Position numbers and translations under genes: made by a program. The notes under the pieces are model-generated. The model made no database searches. It worked only from the letters and a program-made list of their open reading frames with translations, and was not told the DNA's origin. This document shows positions 18,733-28,487 of a DNA stretch of 50,791 bases, piece by piece (the first letter of the stretch is position 1; every line of letters starts with the position of its first letter). The DNA comes from Streptococcus suis (GTDB lineage Bacteria > Bacillota > Bacilli > Lactobacillales > Streptococcaceae): positions 1-50,791 of the forward strand of contig NZ_WCJE01000015.1 of assembly GCF_016743335.1 (NCBI RefSeq). The letters run 5' to 3'.

Positions 18733-19755
18733 ATGACAAATAAAAATGCCTATGCCCAGTCGGGCGTTGACGTCGAAGCTGGCTATGAAGTGGTTGAGCG
18801 GATTAAGAAGCACGTGGCTCGGACAGAACGTTTGGGCGTGATGGGAGCTCTTGGTGGCTTTGGCGGGATGTTTGATCTGACCAAATTGGATGTCAAAGAG
18901 CCAGTCTTGGTATCTGGGACAGATGGTGTCGGTACCAAGCTTATGTTGGCCATTCAGTATGACAAGCACGATACAATCGGGCAGGATTGCGTAGCCATGT
19001 GTGTCAACGACATCATCGCTACGGGTGCGGAGCCACTTTACTTCCTAGACTACATCGCGACAGGAAAAAATGAGCCAGCCAAGCTAGAGCAGGTTGTGGC
19101 CGGTGTGGCAGAAGGTTGTGTCCAAGCTGGTTGCGGCTTGATTGGTGGTGAAACAGCTGAAATGCCTGGTATGTACGGTGAGGACGACTACGATCTAGCT
19201 GGCTTTGCCGTCGGTATTGCGGAGAAGTCTCAGATTATTGACGGCAGCAAGGTCCAGGAGGGCGACATTCTTCTTGGCTTGGCCTCAAGCGGTATCCACT
19301 CCAACGGTTATTCCCTAGTCCGTCGTGTTTTTGCAGATGTTTCTGGCGACGCTCTGTTGCCAGAGCTCAATGGCAGAGCTCTAAAGGATGTCCTCTTAGA
19401 GCCGACCCGTATCTATGTCCAGCAGGTGTTGCCTCTGGTAAAAGCAGGGCTGGTCAACGGCATTGCCCATATCACAGGTGGCGGATTTATCGAAAATGTA
19501 CCTCGTATGTTTGCTGACAACCTAGCAGCTGAGATTGAAGAAGACAAGATTCCAGTCCTTCCAATCTTTACAGCCCTTGAAACATACGGTCAAATCAAAC
19601 ATGAAGAAATGTTTGAAATCTTCAATATGGGGATTGGCATGGTATTGGCTGTCAGTCCAGAGCAGGTGGAGAAAGTCCGTGAATTGGTAGGCGAAGAAGT
19701 CTATGAAATTGGCCGCATTATCACTAAGGAAGACAAGAGTGTGGTCATCAAATGA
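18733..19755 (+). CDS. purM: AIR synthetase (phosphoribosylformylglycinamidine cyclo-ligase)
   Basis: Closes the imidazole ring to give AIR. 340 residues from the ATG at 18733, preceded by AAAGGAA; an in-frame TTG at 18718 is not needed. Motifs include [24 protein letters not shown] (ATP/substrate loop), [11 protein letters not shown] and [12 protein letters not shown]. The stop overlaps the purN start by four bases. Confidence 0.95.
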   Translation: MTNKNAYAQSGVDVEAGYEVVERIKKHVARTERLGVMGALGGFGGMFDLTKLDVKEPVLVSGTDGVGTKLMLAIQYDKHDTIGQDCVAMCVNDIIATGAEPLYFLDYIATGKNEPAKLEQVVAGVAEGCVQAGCGLIGGETAEMPGMYGEDDYDLAGFAVGIAEKSQIIDGSKVQEGDILLGLASSGIHSNGYSLVRRVFADVSGDALLPELNGRALKDVLLEPTRIYVQQVLPLVKAGLVNGIAHITGGGFIENVPRMFADNLAAEIEEDKIPVLPIFTALETYGQIKHEEMFEIFNMGIGMVLAVSPEQVEKVRELVGEEVYEIGRIITKEDKSVVIK

Positions 19756-21389
19756 AACGAATAGCTGTTTTTGCCAGTGGGTCTGGCTCCAATTTTCAAG
19801 TCATCGCAGAGCAGTTTGAAGTAGCCTTCCTCTTTTCAGACCGTAGAAATGCCTATGTCTTGGAACGGGCTGAGAAACTAGGTGTGCCAGCATTTACTTT
19901 TGAATTAAAAGAATTTGCGGATAAGCAGGCTTACGAAGAAGCCCTCATCCAACTCTTAGACCAGCACCAGATTGACTTGGTGGTCTTGGCAGGCTATATG
20001 AAGATTGTGGGTCCGACCCTGTTAGCTCAATATGAAGGTCGTATCATCAATATCCACCCGGCTTATCTGCCTGAATTTCCAGGAGCCCATGGAATTGAAG
20101 ACGCTTGGAATGCAGGTGTGGCAGAAAGTGGCGTGACAGTCCACTGGGTTGACAGTGGTGTTGACACAGGACAAATTATCAAACAAGTCCGAGTGCCAAG
20201 ATTGGCCGATGACACCTTGGAAGCCTTTGAAGCAAGAATACATGAAGCGGAGTACCAACTCTATCCAGCAGTCTTGGAGGAGTTAGGGGCAAATAGGAAA
20301 AGAGATTTTTGCGTTCAGCAGTTGAAATCATCTCCTTTATTTGCAATCTCTTTAGGAGGAAAAGAAATTTCTCATTCTAATTTTTGGGCATGGTTAATTG
20401 ATTTAAAAGTAGATGGAATAAATCCATTTGTGGAAGTATTTATTCCATCCTTTTACTCCTCTGGTTATATTTATGAAAGTTGTATACGTGAGGAAGACCA
20501 TAGGGATTTATCCATATATTACCAACAAAAAGGTCAAGGGAAATGCCATATTGTTGAGAATAAGTTAAAGTCTCTTCCTATTGGAGAACAACTGTTAAAG
20601 TATGAACAAAACTTTAAAAAGAAAAATTATGAATTTAGTTTAGGTACGATTACTGGCTTGACCAAAGTTCTGGAACTGCAAAGTTGGCAGTTTTTATCTT
20701 ATAAAGTTATTTCAGAAAGAATTATCAACATACTAGAACATACTAAAGGTATTTCTAGTATCAATAGGGAACTGATTATGCTTTATGCCAACGATATTTC
20801 CTGTTTGAGTGATTTACTACTTGAGGAAATAGAATCTACTAAAGATAGATATGTTTGGAAAGGTTCTCGATATTTAGAAGAACTGAAATTTGACGATGTT
20901 TTCCTAAAGTATATTTCGAATGAAATAGCACGAGAAATTGAAAGAGAAGTAATGATTCCAGCGTTTCAATCAGAGTGGGGTCTCCCAAAAGTAGCAATTT
21001 CGTTCCATAATAAAAAAGCTACGATTGATATCAAGTATTATCAGCAATTTGATGATCAAGAAGTTGGTTTTATTGGAATTCAGATTGAAGGAAAACAGTT
21101 TCGATTACATAGTGGAGCCAGAACAGGAGAATCAAGTTTAGGAAATAAGGACAATCTATTTAACAAATTGCTCGAATTAGGATATCTTGAAAATTACAGC
21201 AATAAGGAAATTAGAGGTAGAGAATCTTCGTTGACTAAACAATATGGAAAGTATGGTCATGATATATATCAATACTGGAATATAGGGGATATGTCACGTA
21301 AAGAACTTATTATTTGTATAAAAGAAGAGCTTCCTAAAGTTATCAATACAATTACTAAAGGTTTAGATTTTATAAAGGAGAAATCATGA
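19752..21389 (+). CDS. purN: PurN fused in frame to a PD-(D/E)XK nuclease-like domain
   Basis: 545 residues, about three times the normal PurN length. Residues 1 to about 182 are a complete GAR transformylase ([34 protein letters not shown] with catalytic Asn/His/Asp). From about 183 the composition becomes AT-rich and the protein changes to a second domain: [13 protein letters not shown], Asp252, then Glu269-Asn-Lys271 (IVENK) and QLLKY, the Q-x-x-x-Y motif of RecB-like nucleases. The pattern resembles the PDDEXK_4 family, a Pfam group of unknown function. No stop codon or clear internal start separates the halves. The stop overlaps purH as ATGA. The upstream half should supply the formyl transfer of purine synthesis; the nuclease role (defence or mobile cargo) is inferred. 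Confidence 0.85.
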   Translation: MKRIAVFASGSGSNFQVIAEQFEVAFLFSDRRNAYVLERAEKLGVPAFTFELKEFADKQAYEEALIQLLDQHQIDLVVLAGYMKIVGPTLLAQYEGRIINIHPAYLPEFPGAHGIEDAWNAGVAESGVTVHWVDSGVDTGQIIKQVRVPRLADDTLEAFEARIHEAEYQLYPAVLEELGANRKRDFCVQQLKSSPLFAISLGGKEISHSNFWAWLIDLKVDGINPFVEVFIPSFYSSGYIYESCIREEDHRDLSIYYQQKGQGKCHIVENKLKSLPIGEQLLKYEQNFKKKNYEFSLGTITGLTKVLELQSWQFLSYKVISERIINILEHTKGISSINRELIMLYANDISCLSDLLLEEIESTKDRYVWKGSRYLEELKFDDVFLKYISNEIAREIEREVMIPAFQSEWGLPKVAISFHNKKATIDIKYYQQFDDQEVGFIGIQIEGKQFRLHSGARTGESSLGNKDNLFNKLLELGYLENYSNKEIRGRESSLTKQYGKYGHDIYQYWNIGDMSRKELIICIKEELPKVINTITKGLDFIKEKS

Positions 21390-22933
21390 CAAAACGTGCG
21401 TTAATTAGCGTATCAGATAAAAATGGTATTGTAGAATTTGCCCAGGAATTGACCAAGCTTGGTTGGGAAATTATCTCAACAGGAGGCACCAAAGTTGCCT
21501 TGGATCAGGCTGGAGTGACTACTATTGCCATTGATGATGTGACCGGCTTTCCTGAGATGATGGATGGCCGTGTTAAGACCCTGCACCCCAAAATCCACGG
21601 GGGCTTGTTAGCACGTCGGGATTTGGACAGCCATTTGCAAGCTGCCAGCGACCATGAAATTGGCTTGATTGATTTGGTGGTGGTAAATCTTTATCCCTTC
21701 AAAGAGACCATTTTGCGTCCAGATGTGACCTACGACTTGGCGGTGGAGAACATCGACATCGGTGGACCGTCCATGCTTCGTTCGGCAGCCAAAAACCACG
21801 CCAGCGTGACCGTTGTGGTGGATCCGGCAGATTATCCGACGGTTTTAGGGGAAATTGCAGAGCAGGGAGAGACGGCTTATGCTACGCGTCAGCGATTGGC
21901 TGCCAAGGTCTTCCGTCACACCGCAGCCTACGATGCCTTGATTGCAGATTATTTCACTAAGCAAGTAGGCGAAGACAAGCCTGAAAAACTCACCATTACC
22001 TACGACCTCAATCAGCCTATGCGTTACGGAGAAAATCCTCAGCAACATGCGGATTTCTACCAAAATGCCCTTCCGACAGCCTATTCGATTGCAGCTGCTA
22101 AGCAGTTAAACGGTAAGGAGTTGTCTTTCAACAACATTCGGGATGCGGATGCAGCTATCCGGATTATTCGTGATTTCAAGAACCGTCCAACTGTTGTGGC
22201 TCTCAAACACATGAACCCTTGTGGTATCGGGCAGGCAGAGACTATTGAGCAGGCTTGGGATTATGCCTATGAAGCTGACCCAGTATCGATTTTCGGGGGC
22301 ATCGTCGTGCTGAACAGAGAAGTGGATGCTGCGACGGCTGAAAAGATGCACCCGATTTTCTTAGAAATCATCATCGCACCGAGTTACTCGGCAGAAGCGC
22401 TAGCGATTTTGACCAATAAAAAGAAAAATCTTCGGATTTTGGAATTGGCCTTTGACGCACAGGATGCAAGTGAAGTGGAAAAAGAGTTCACAGGCGTTGT
22501 CGGCGGACTCTTGGTGCAGAATCAGGACGTGGTGGTGGAAAGCCCAGCGGACTGGCAGGTGGTGACCGAGCGTCAACCGTCCGAGCAGGAGTGGGCTGCT
22601 ATGGAGTTTGCTTGGAAGTCCTCCAAGTATGTCAAGTCCAACGGCATCATCATCACCAATGACAAGATGACCCTGGGTGTGGGGCCGGGACAAACCAACC
22701 GTGTGGCATCCGTCCGCATCGCTATCGAGCAAGCAAAGGATCGTTTAGAGGGAGCCGTTTTGGCGTCGGACGCCTTCTTCCCATTTGCTGATAACGTGGA
22801 AGAAATTGCAGCGGCAGGCATCAAGGCAATCATTCAGCCAGGTGGCTCTGTCCGTGACCAAGAGTCCATTGACATGGCCAACAAGTACGGCTTGACCATG
22901 GTCTTTACAGGAGTAAGACATTTTAGACATTGA
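21386..22933 (+). CDS. purH: Bifunctional AICAR formyltransferase / IMP cyclohydrolase
   Basis: Last two steps to IMP. 515 residues: N-terminal MGS-like cyclohydrolase ([36 protein letters not shown]) and C-terminal transformylase ([41 protein letters not shown]). Full length and highly conserved. It starts four bases inside the end of the PurN fusion, whose AAAGGAG supplies the ribosome-binding site. A strong terminator ends the first pur operon here. Confidence 0.96.
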   Translation: MTKRALISVSDKNGIVEFAQELTKLGWEIISTGGTKVALDQAGVTTIAIDDVTGFPEMMDGRVKTLHPKIHGGLLARRDLDSHLQAASDHEIGLIDLVVVNLYPFKETILRPDVTYDLAVENIDIGGPSMLRSAAKNHASVTVVVDPADYPTVLGEIAEQGETAYATRQRLAAKVFRHTAAYDALIADYFTKQVGEDKPEKLTITYDLNQPMRYGENPQQHADFYQNALPTAYSIAAAKQLNGKELSFNNIRDADAAIRIIRDFKNRPTVVALKHMNPCGIGQAETIEQAWDYAYEADPVSIFGGIVVLNREVDAATAEKMHPIFLEIIIAPSYSAEALAILTNKKKNLRILELAFDAQDASEVEKEFTGVVGGLLVQNQDVVVESPADWQVVTERQPSEQEWAAMEFAWKSSKYVKSNGIIITNDKMTLGVGPGQTNRVASVRIAIEQAKDRLEGAVLASDAFFPFADNVEEIAAAGIKAIIQPGGSVRDQESIDMANKYGLTMVFTGVRHFRH

Positions 22934-22952
22934 GAATTTTGGATAAGTATAG

Positions 22953-22983
22953 CACCCCAGCTGGAGAAGTTGGGGTGGTTTTT
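22953..22983 (+). terminator. Terminator after purH
   Basis: Ten-base-pair stem CACCCCAGCT / AGTTGGGGTG with loop GGAGA and a GTTTTT tail. Confidence 0.9.
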
Positions 22984-22991
22984 GGTATAAT
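22983..22991 (+). promoter_or_regulatory. Extended -10 promoter of dpnI
   Basis: TGG-TATAAT directly after the purH terminator tail, about 40 bases upstream of the dpnI start; the restriction gene therefore has its own promoter. Confidence 0.6.
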
Positions 22992-23031
22992 TAAGATAAA
23001 ACAATCGATAGTATTCTAGACGGAGGAAATC

Positions 23032-23796
23032 TTGGATTTACGGTTTAATATGGATTTGGTTTCAAAGTACTCTAGCAATAGTCAGAAAGCAAGAGTTCTG
23101 ACGGAGAATTGGGTAAACCAGAATAGTTACTGTCCGAATTGTAGGCAAAAGCCATTGATTCATTTTGAAAATAATAGACCAGTTGCTGATTTTTTCTGTG
23201 TTGAATGTTCAGAAGAGTATGAACTTAAAAGTAAAAAGGGGAATTTTTCTTCCATTATCAATGATGGTGCTTATGAAAGCATGATAGAGCGTGTTCAGGC
23301 AGATAACAATCCTAACTTTTTCTTTCTAACCTATTCAAAAGAGTTTGCAGTTACGAATTTTTTAGTTTTGCCTAAGCAGTTTATTACGGTGGATACAATT
23401 ATCAAACGTAAACCACTTGCCCCTACTGCCAAGAGAGCAGGTTGGGTGGGCTGCAATATTGATTTATCACAGGTTCCATCATACGGTCGTATTTTTTTGG
23501 TAAAAAATGGACATGTTAGAGAACCTGATCTTGTTTCCAAGGAATTTTCAGAAACATTGTTTATTCAAAAGCAAAGTATTGCAACGAGAGGCTGGTTGTT
23601 AGAGATTTTAAAATGTTTAGATCAAATTGAAGAAAAAGAGTTTACATTGGAAAGATTTTACCAATTTGAAAATGATTTGAAACAGAAATTTCCAAATAAT
23701 AAACATGTCAAAGATAAAATTCGTCAACAGTTACAAATTTTACGTGACAAAGGTGTAATAGAATTTTCAGCAAGAGGAAGGTACAGAAAGCTATAA
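23032..23796 (+). CDS. dpnI: DpnI-type methyl-directed restriction endonuclease
   Basis: 254 residues, same length as pneumococcal DpnI, a type IIM enzyme that cuts adenine-methylated GATC and so destroys Dam-modified phage DNA. Alignment from memory is close throughout. Visible features: a four-Cys zinc site (C34, C37, C56, C59), PD-(D/E)XK residues Asp53, Glu64 and Lys66 in ADFFCVECSEEYELKSK, conserved NDGAYESMIERVQADNNPNFFFLTY, and a C-terminal winged helix that reads methylated sites. The start is TTG, set five bases after GGAGG and matching the DpnI N-terminus. It lies between purH and purD, a site that in another S. suis strain carries the GATC restriction-modification system SsuDAT1I (established knowledge, from memory). 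Confidence 0.93.
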   Translation: MDLRFNMDLVSKYSSNSQKARVLTENWVNQNSYCPNCRQKPLIHFENNRPVADFFCVECSEEYELKSKKGNFSSIINDGAYESMIERVQADNNPNFFFLTYSKEFAVTNFLVLPKQFITVDTIIKRKPLAPTAKRAGWVGCNIDLSQVPSYGRIFLVKNGHVREPDLVSKEFSETLFIQKQSIATRGWLLEILKCLDQIEEKEFTLERFYQFENDLKQKFPNNKHVKDKIRQQLQILRDKGVIEFSARGRYRKL

Positions 23797-23875
23797 TCAG
23801 ATTTACGTGGAGAATTGCAATAAGAAGTAGAATATGATTTAAAATTTATGCAATATCATTGAAAGGATAGTCAAT

Positions 23876-24046
23876 ATGAGGGTATATGAAATTGTCTTTA
23901 CCGAAACCTTATCAAAAGTAGTTAAGATTGAAGCAAAGAACTGTGAGGAAGCTCTACAAACAGCTCATGATATGTGTATGTCTGAAGAAATTATTCTGGA
24001 TGCGAGTGACTTTGAAAGATATAATTATGGGCTTTTTATGGATTAA
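23876..24046 (+). CDS. dpnD: DpnD/PcfM-like small protein
   Basis: 56 residues beginning MRVYEIVFTETLSKVV, with EALQTAHDMCMSEEIILDASDF; this strand-helix-strand pattern matches the DpnD/PcfM family. GAAAGGA precedes the ATG. In the pneumococcal DpnI cassette dpnD also follows the nuclease gene, so order supports the call. Function is unknown in the family. The gene ends 298 bases before purD. Confidence 0.8.
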   Translation: MRVYEIVFTETLSKVVKIEAKNCEEALQTAHDMCMSEEIILDASDFERYNYGLFMD

Positions 24047-24231
24047 GTTTTGATATAGCTAATTGAATTCGATACAGGACATGTCTATGTTAATAAAATT
24101 GAGAATTCTAAAGCAATTTTGGTAACTGGTTACTGACACTGTCACTCAAACCTGTCCTTTTCCTAATTCAAACAACTATAGTTACAACGAACCATGATTT
24201 TTAATCTTAACAAGAGTATCTATATGATTTT
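24047..24231. other. Gene-free stretch after dpnD
   Basis: AT-rich, no credible complete gene. A 25-codon orphan frame (24059-24136, ending NSKAILVTGY) may be the tail of a lost gene from an earlier cassette at this junction. Confidence 0.35.
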
Positions 24232-24253
24232 GCTCACCTCGTGTGAGCTTTTT
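24232..24253 (+). terminator. Terminator between the dpnID cassette and purD
   Basis: GCTCAC-CTCGT-GTGAGC followed by five Ts. Confidence 0.75.
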
Positions 24254-24255
24254 CC

Positions 24256-24268
24256 ATTCCCGAACATT
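24256..24268 (+). promoter_or_regulatory. PurBox upstream of purD
   Basis: ATTCCCGAACATT matches the PurR box AWWWCCGAACWWT at 12 of 13 positions. It lies 36 bp upstream of an extended -10 (TGC-TATACT, 24302-24310), consistent with PurR activation of a second pur operon starting at purD. Confidence 0.65.
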
Positions 24269-24301
24269 ACCCGGCTTTTTCTATCAAAATCCGTCTGTTT
24301 T

Positions 24302-24310
24302 TGCTATACT
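24302..24310 (+). promoter_or_regulatory. Extended -10 promoter of purD
   Basis: TGC-TATACT, 34 bases upstream of the purD ATG, downstream of the PurBox. Confidence 0.55.
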
Positions 24311-24344
24311 GTTTATAGAAAATCCGTTTTTGAGGTGTGAAAAA

Positions 24345-25604
24345 ATGAAACTTTTGGTTGTAGGGTCTGGTGGTCGTGAACACGCTATCGCAAAGAAATT
24401 GTTAGAATCTAAACAGGTAGAACAGGTCTTTGTAGCTCCTGGGAATGACGGGATGACTTTAGATGGTATCGAGTTAGTCAATATCGGAATTTCCGAACAT
24501 TCTGCCCTGATTAACTTTGCTAAGGAACATGATATTGCTTGGACTTTAGTTGGTCCAGACGATGCTCTGGCAGCGGGAATCGTTGATGATTTTGAACAGG
24601 CGGGACTAAAAGCCTTTGGTCCTAGTCGTCTAGCCGCGGAGCTGGAGTGGTCAAAAGCCTTTGCCAAGCAAATTATGGTCAAATACGGCATTCCAACAGC
24701 AGCCTTTGGCACATTTTCCAACTTCGAAGAAGCCAAAGCCTACATCGAAGAGCAGGGGGCTCCAATCGTGGTTAAGGCGGACGGCTTGGCACTGGGCAAG
24801 GGTGTAGTCGTGGCGGAAACCGTCGAGCAGGCGCTCGAAGCGGCACGGGAGATGCTCTTGGACAACAAGTTTGGCGACTCGGGTGCCCGCGTGGTCATCG
24901 AGGAGTTCTTGGCGGGCGAGGAGTTTTCCCTCTTTGCTCTGGTCAACGGTGACCAGTTCTACATTCTGCCGACAGCCCAGGACCATAAGCGTGCCTTTGA
25001 CGGCGACCAAGGTCCCAACACAGGCGGTATGGGGGCTTACGCACCTGTTCCCCACCTGCCTCAAAGCGTGGTGGATACGGCGGTTGACACCATTGTCAAG
25101 CCTATTCTGGATGGCATGATTGCGGAAGGGCGGTCTTATCTGGGCGTGCTCTATGCTGGTTTGATTCTGACAGAGCAAGGTCCCAAGGTCATCGAGTTCA
25201 ACGCCCGTTTTGGCGACCCAGAAACCCAGATTATCCTGCCTCGCCTGACCTCTGATTTTGCTCAGAACATCGACGACATCCTCAACAAACGCCCGACACA
25301 GCTGACTTGGCTGGATAGCGGCGTGACGCTAGGCGTGGTCGTGGCTTCAAACGGCTACCCTCTGGACTACGAAAAAGGCGTAACCTTGCCAGCGAAGACT
25401 GAGGGCGATATCACGACCTACTATGCAGGGGCTCGTTTTGCGGAAAATAGCAGAGCACTGCTCTCAAACGGCGGTCGGGTCTATATGTTAGTCACCACAG
25501 CAGATACCGTCCAAGAAGCCCAGGAAAAAATCTACTTGGAGCTGAAAAATCAAGATACGACAGGCCTCTTTTATCGGACAGATATTGGAAGTAAGGGCCT
25601 ATGA
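24345..25604 (+). CDS. purD: GAR synthetase (phosphoribosylamine-glycine ligase)
   Basis: Joins phosphoribosylamine and glycine. 419 residues from the ATG at 24345 (TGAGGTG upstream); the open frame begins 34 codons earlier but that part overlaps the promoter. Motifs: MKLLVVGSGGREHAI at the start, VKADGLALGKGVVV of the ATP-grasp fold, QDHKRAFDGDQGPNTGGMGAYAP and EFNARFGDPETQ with metal ligands. The middle of the gene is markedly GC-richer than its neighbours. The stop overlaps the next gene as ATGA. Confidence 0.96.
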   Translation: MKLLVVGSGGREHAIAKKLLESKQVEQVFVAPGNDGMTLDGIELVNIGISEHSALINFAKEHDIAWTLVGPDDALAAGIVDDFEQAGLKAFGPSRLAAELEWSKAFAKQIMVKYGIPTAAFGTFSNFEEAKAYIEEQGAPIVVKADGLALGKGVVVAETVEQALEAAREMLLDNKFGDSGARVVIEEFLAGEEFSLFALVNGDQFYILPTAQDHKRAFDGDQGPNTGGMGAYAPVPHLPQSVVDTAVDTIVKPILDGMIAEGRSYLGVLYAGLILTEQGPKVIEFNARFGDPETQIILPRLTSDFAQNIDDILNKRPTQLTWLDSGVTLGVVVASNGYPLDYEKGVTLPAKTEGDITTYYAGARFAENSRALLSNGGRVYMLVTTADTVQEAQEKIYLELKNQDTTGLFYRTDIGSKGL

Positions 25605-26353
25605 ATCAATTGCCAATAGTTCTTTACCCTCCACTTTTTGTCCCTAAAAAAGTTGGAGAAAATATATGGATTGTTGACGGTGATACGGTTGATATGGATT
25701 TTAAACTGTTTACGGTTCCGTTTAGCACTCGAATGACGATTATTAAACTGGGAAACAGTGACCTTTGGGTGCATTCACCAGTCCATCTAACTAAAAAATT
25801 AAAAAAAGAAATTGACAAACTAGGGAAGGTAAGATACCTAGTTGCTCCCAATAAATTACATTATTCTTTTATCGAAGAATGGTGCCAGGTTTACGAGGGT
25901 GTCAGTGTTCTAGTAGCCAAAGGATTAGAAAAAAAGCTTGCAAGAAAATCAGCTATAAAAAATATCACTCACTTTGAAGATAATGCCTCACCTGTTTGGT
26001 TGAAGGAAATCGACTGTATTGTGTTTAAAGGCAGTTTTTATGTTGAGGAATTAGTCTTTTTTCATCAAAAAAGCAAGACTTTAATTGTAACGGACTTAAT
26101 TGAAAATATTGAAACCAGAAATGTGTCACTCTTTCAAAAATTCTTGTTTAAGCTAGGCGATAATACCTATCCTGTTGGGCGTACACCTAGAGATTTACGG
26201 CTTACGTTTCTCTTACAGAAACACTTAGCGAGGCAGAGTTATCAAAAGATGAAGGACTGGCAACCTCACAATCTGATATTGGCACATGGACGTTGTTTTT
26301 TTGGAAACGCTATGGATCATTTGAGGCAGGCATTTTTCTGGTTAGAGAAATAG
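25601..26353 (+). CDS. DUF4336-like protein
   Basis: 250 residues, unusual between purD and purE. Segments WIVDGDTVDMDF, STRMTIIKLGNSDLWVHSPVHLT and VRYLVAPNKLHYSFIEEW match DUF4336, a family related to the metallo-beta-lactamase fold; the two His of NKLHYSF and ILAHGRCFFG may be metal ligands. There is no signal peptide or membrane helix. The start overlaps purD by four bases, so it is co-translated. It is much more AT-rich than purD and purE, which suggests acquisition. Function unknown. Confidence 0.7.
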   Translation: MNQLPIVLYPPLFVPKKVGENIWIVDGDTVDMDFKLFTVPFSTRMTIIKLGNSDLWVHSPVHLTKKLKKEIDKLGKVRYLVAPNKLHYSFIEEWCQVYEGVSVLVAKGLEKKLARKSAIKNITHFEDNASPVWLKEIDCIVFKGSFYVEELVFFHQKSKTLIVTDLIENIETRNVSLFQKFLFKLGDNTYPVGRTPRDLRLTFLLQKHLARQSYQKMKDWQPHNLILAHGRCFFGNAMDHLRQAFFWLEK

Positions 26354-26378
26354 TTGAAAAAGAAAAGGAAGTGCAAAT

Positions 26379-26867
26379 ATGAACATTCCAATTTCCATTA
26401 TCATGGGTTCTAGTTCTGACTGGAAAACCATGAAAAAAGCAGCCGATGTGCTGGACAAATTTGGCGTAGCCTATGAAAAGAAAGTAGTCTCTGCCCACCG
26501 CACACCAGACCTCATGTTCCGTCACGCCGAGGAAGCGCGTGGCCGTGGCATCAAGGTCATCATCGCAGGAGCGGGTGGTGCGGCTCATTTGCCGGGTATG
26601 GTGGCAGCTAAGACAACCTTGCCGGTCATCGGTGTTCCTGTTCAATCCCGTGCTCTGAGCGGAGTAGATTCGCTTTATTCTATCGTGCAGATGCCGGGCG
26701 GTGTGCCTGTTGCGACTATGGCGATTGGTGAAGCAGGTGCGACCAACGCAGCTCTGACAGCTCTTCGCATTCTCTCCATTGAAGACCAAACCATTGCGGC
26801 CCAGCTGGCAGATTTTGCCAAGGAACAAGAAAAAATTGCGGAGGCGATGACAGATGACCTCATCTAA
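26379..26867 (+). CDS. purE: N5-CAIR mutase, catalytic subunit PurE
   Basis: Converts N5-CAIR to CAIR. 162 residues with the class I PurE start [37 protein letters not shown] with catalytic His, and [22 protein letters not shown] precedes the ATG. It overlaps purK by 14 bases; the PurE-PurK pair is the usual two-enzyme carboxylation route. Confidence 0.96.
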   Translation: MNIPISIIMGSSSDWKTMKKAADVLDKFGVAYEKKVVSAHRTPDLMFRHAEEARGRGIKVIIAGAGGAAHLPGMVAAKTTLPVIGVPVQSRALSGVDSLYSIVQMPGGVPVATMAIGEAGATNAALTALRILSIEDQTIAAQLADFAKEQEKIAEAMTDDLI

Positions 26868-27921
26868 GACAATCGGAATTATCGGTGGCGGTCAGCTGGG
26901 GCAGATGATGGCTATTTCCGCTATTTACATGGGTCACAAGGTGATCACGCTGGATCCCGCGGCGGACTGTCCAGCCTCCAAGGTCAGCGAGGTCATCGTC
27001 GCTCCCTATCACGATGTGGCGGCCCTCAAACAGTTGGCGGAGCGGTGTCATGTCCTGACCTACGAGTTTGAAAATGTCGATGCCGACGGACTGGACGCGG
27101 TCATCAAGGACGGTCAGCTCCCTCAGGGGACAGACCTCCTTCGCATTTCCCAGAACCGCATTTTTGAGAAGGATTTTTTGGCAAAAAAAGCTGGCGTGCA
27201 AGTCGCCCCCTACAAAGTCGTTACATCTAGCCTAGACCTAGAAGGTCTGGATCTCAGCAAAAACTACGTCTTGAAGACAGCCACGGGGGGCTATGATGGA
27301 CATGGTCAGAAGGTTATTCGTGAAGCGGCGGACTTGGTAGAGGCTAGTCAGCTAGCCAACTCTGCCGAGTGTGTTTTGGAAGAGTTTGTGAATTTTGACC
27401 TGGAAATCTCCGTCCTTGTGTCTGGTAATGGCTCCGACTACACCGTCTTCCCTGTGCAGGAAAATATCCACCGCAATAATATTCTTTACAAAACTATCGT
27501 GCCTGCCCGTATTTCAGATGAACTAGCTGAAAAAGCCAAAAACATGGCCCTGCAAATCGCAGATAAGCTCCATTTGGCAGGCACCCTCTGCGTTGAAATG
27601 TTTGTGGCAGGGCAGGATATTCTGGTTAACGAAATTGCCCCTCGTCCTCATAATTCTGGACACTATTCTATTGAAGCTTGTAATTTTTCACAGTTTGATA
27701 CCCATATACGGGGTATTCTCGGTCAGCCTCTGCCCCCTATCCGCCTGCTCTCTCCAGCAGTTATGATTAACGTTTTGGGACAAGATATGGAAGCAACCCA
27801 AACCTTTCTTCAAGAAAACCCTACCGCCCATCCCCACTTTTATGGTAAACTAGAAGCAAAGCACAATCGCAAAATGGGACACATGACGGTGTTGGGGGAA
27901 GATGCAAATAGCGAACGTTAG
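26854..27921 (+). CDS. purK: N5-CAIR synthetase PurK
   Basis: ATP-grasp enzyme making N5-CAIR from AIR and bicarbonate. 355 residues: [14 protein letters not shown] at the N-terminus, [39 protein letters not shown] and [18 protein letters not shown]. Normal length. An acquired gene pair separates it from purB. Confidence 0.96.
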   Translation: MTSSKTIGIIGGGQLGQMMAISAIYMGHKVITLDPAADCPASKVSEVIVAPYHDVAALKQLAERCHVLTYEFENVDADGLDAVIKDGQLPQGTDLLRISQNRIFEKDFLAKKAGVQVAPYKVVTSSLDLEGLDLSKNYVLKTATGGYDGHGQKVIREAADLVEASQLANSAECVLEEFVNFDLEISVLVSGNGSDYTVFPVQENIHRNNILYKTIVPARISDELAEKAKNMALQIADKLHLAGTLCVEMFVAGQDILVNEIAPRPHNSGHYSIEACNFSQFDTHIRGILGQPLPPIRLLSPAVMINVLGQDMEATQTFLQENPTAHPHFYGKLEAKHNRKMGHMTVLGEDANSER

Positions 27922-27971
27922 TTTTATCAGGGCATTCTGCTTTATTGAAACAAATACGAGAGGAGGATGAG

Positions 27972-28487
27972 ATGAGGAAGTATCTTAAATTATTGATAAC
28001 AAAAAATGATTTATTAAGTCTTGTTATAATTATTATTGCTTTAATTTTATCTTTACTAGGTTCATCTACCATTTTTGATAAGAATATTGACTTGAACTCT
28101 CAACATGCTTTTTTCATATACGCCACAGTAGCCACATTATCATCTGCTATTCTAGATCCTGTTTTTGAAATTCTTAAAGTAGAGAGTAGGAAGAAAAAAC
28201 TATTCTCTATAACACTAGGTATAGCAATCAGTCTTACTATTTGGGTGATTAGCTTCATCGACAACTCTATATTTCAATATATTCAATCTATTTCCAAAAG
28301 AGGAGGATTTTCAGCAGTCTCACTTTCGCTTTTATTGTTAAATCTTGTTTATATAAATTACCAGCTACAAACGGAACAAGAAAATAAAAATAGGCAAGAT
28401 AAAGAAAAGATACTGCGACTCTTGAAAGAGAATGAAGAATTTAGGAAGAAACATAGTGAAAGAAGAGGCGATAAGAATGGTGAATAA
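27972..28487 (+). CDS. Unknown four-helix membrane protein with charged coiled tail
   Basis: 171 residues from the ATG at 27972 (AGGAGG five bases upstream). Four predicted membrane helices (about 15-35, 47-66, 80-100, 116-134) and a C-terminal highly charged, probably coiled, cytoplasmic tail (EQENKNRQDKEKILRLLKEN). I do not recognise the family. It overlaps the next gene by 11 bases and is strongly AT-rich compared with purK and purB, so the pair looks acquired. A membrane plus soluble partner pair in a core operon is a layout seen for some phage-defence modules, but no functional motif supports that directly. Confidence 0.65.
   Translation: MRKYLKLLITKNDLLSLVIIIIALILSLLGSSTIFDKNIDLNSQHAFFIYATVATLSSAILDPVFEILKVESRKKKLFSITLGIAISLTIWVISFIDNSIFQYIQSISKRGGFSAVSLSLLLLNLVYINYQLQTEQENKNRQDKEKILRLLKENEEFRKKHSERRGDKNGE

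Noticed and set aside
24059..24136. 25-codon orphan peptide after dpnD
   Set aside because: No start codon or ribosome-binding site; at most the tail of a vanished gene.
24243..24344. 34-residue N-terminal extension of PurD
   Set aside because: It covers the PurBox and promoter. The conserved PurD N-terminus begins at 24345.
24651..25178. 175-codon antisense frame within purD
   Set aside because: Arises from the GC-rich codon pattern of purD; the protein has no plausible composition or family.
28432..28476. Earlier start for the 345-residue protein
   Set aside because: The site at 28477 has a better-placed GAGG and gives the typical short overlap with the upstream gene.
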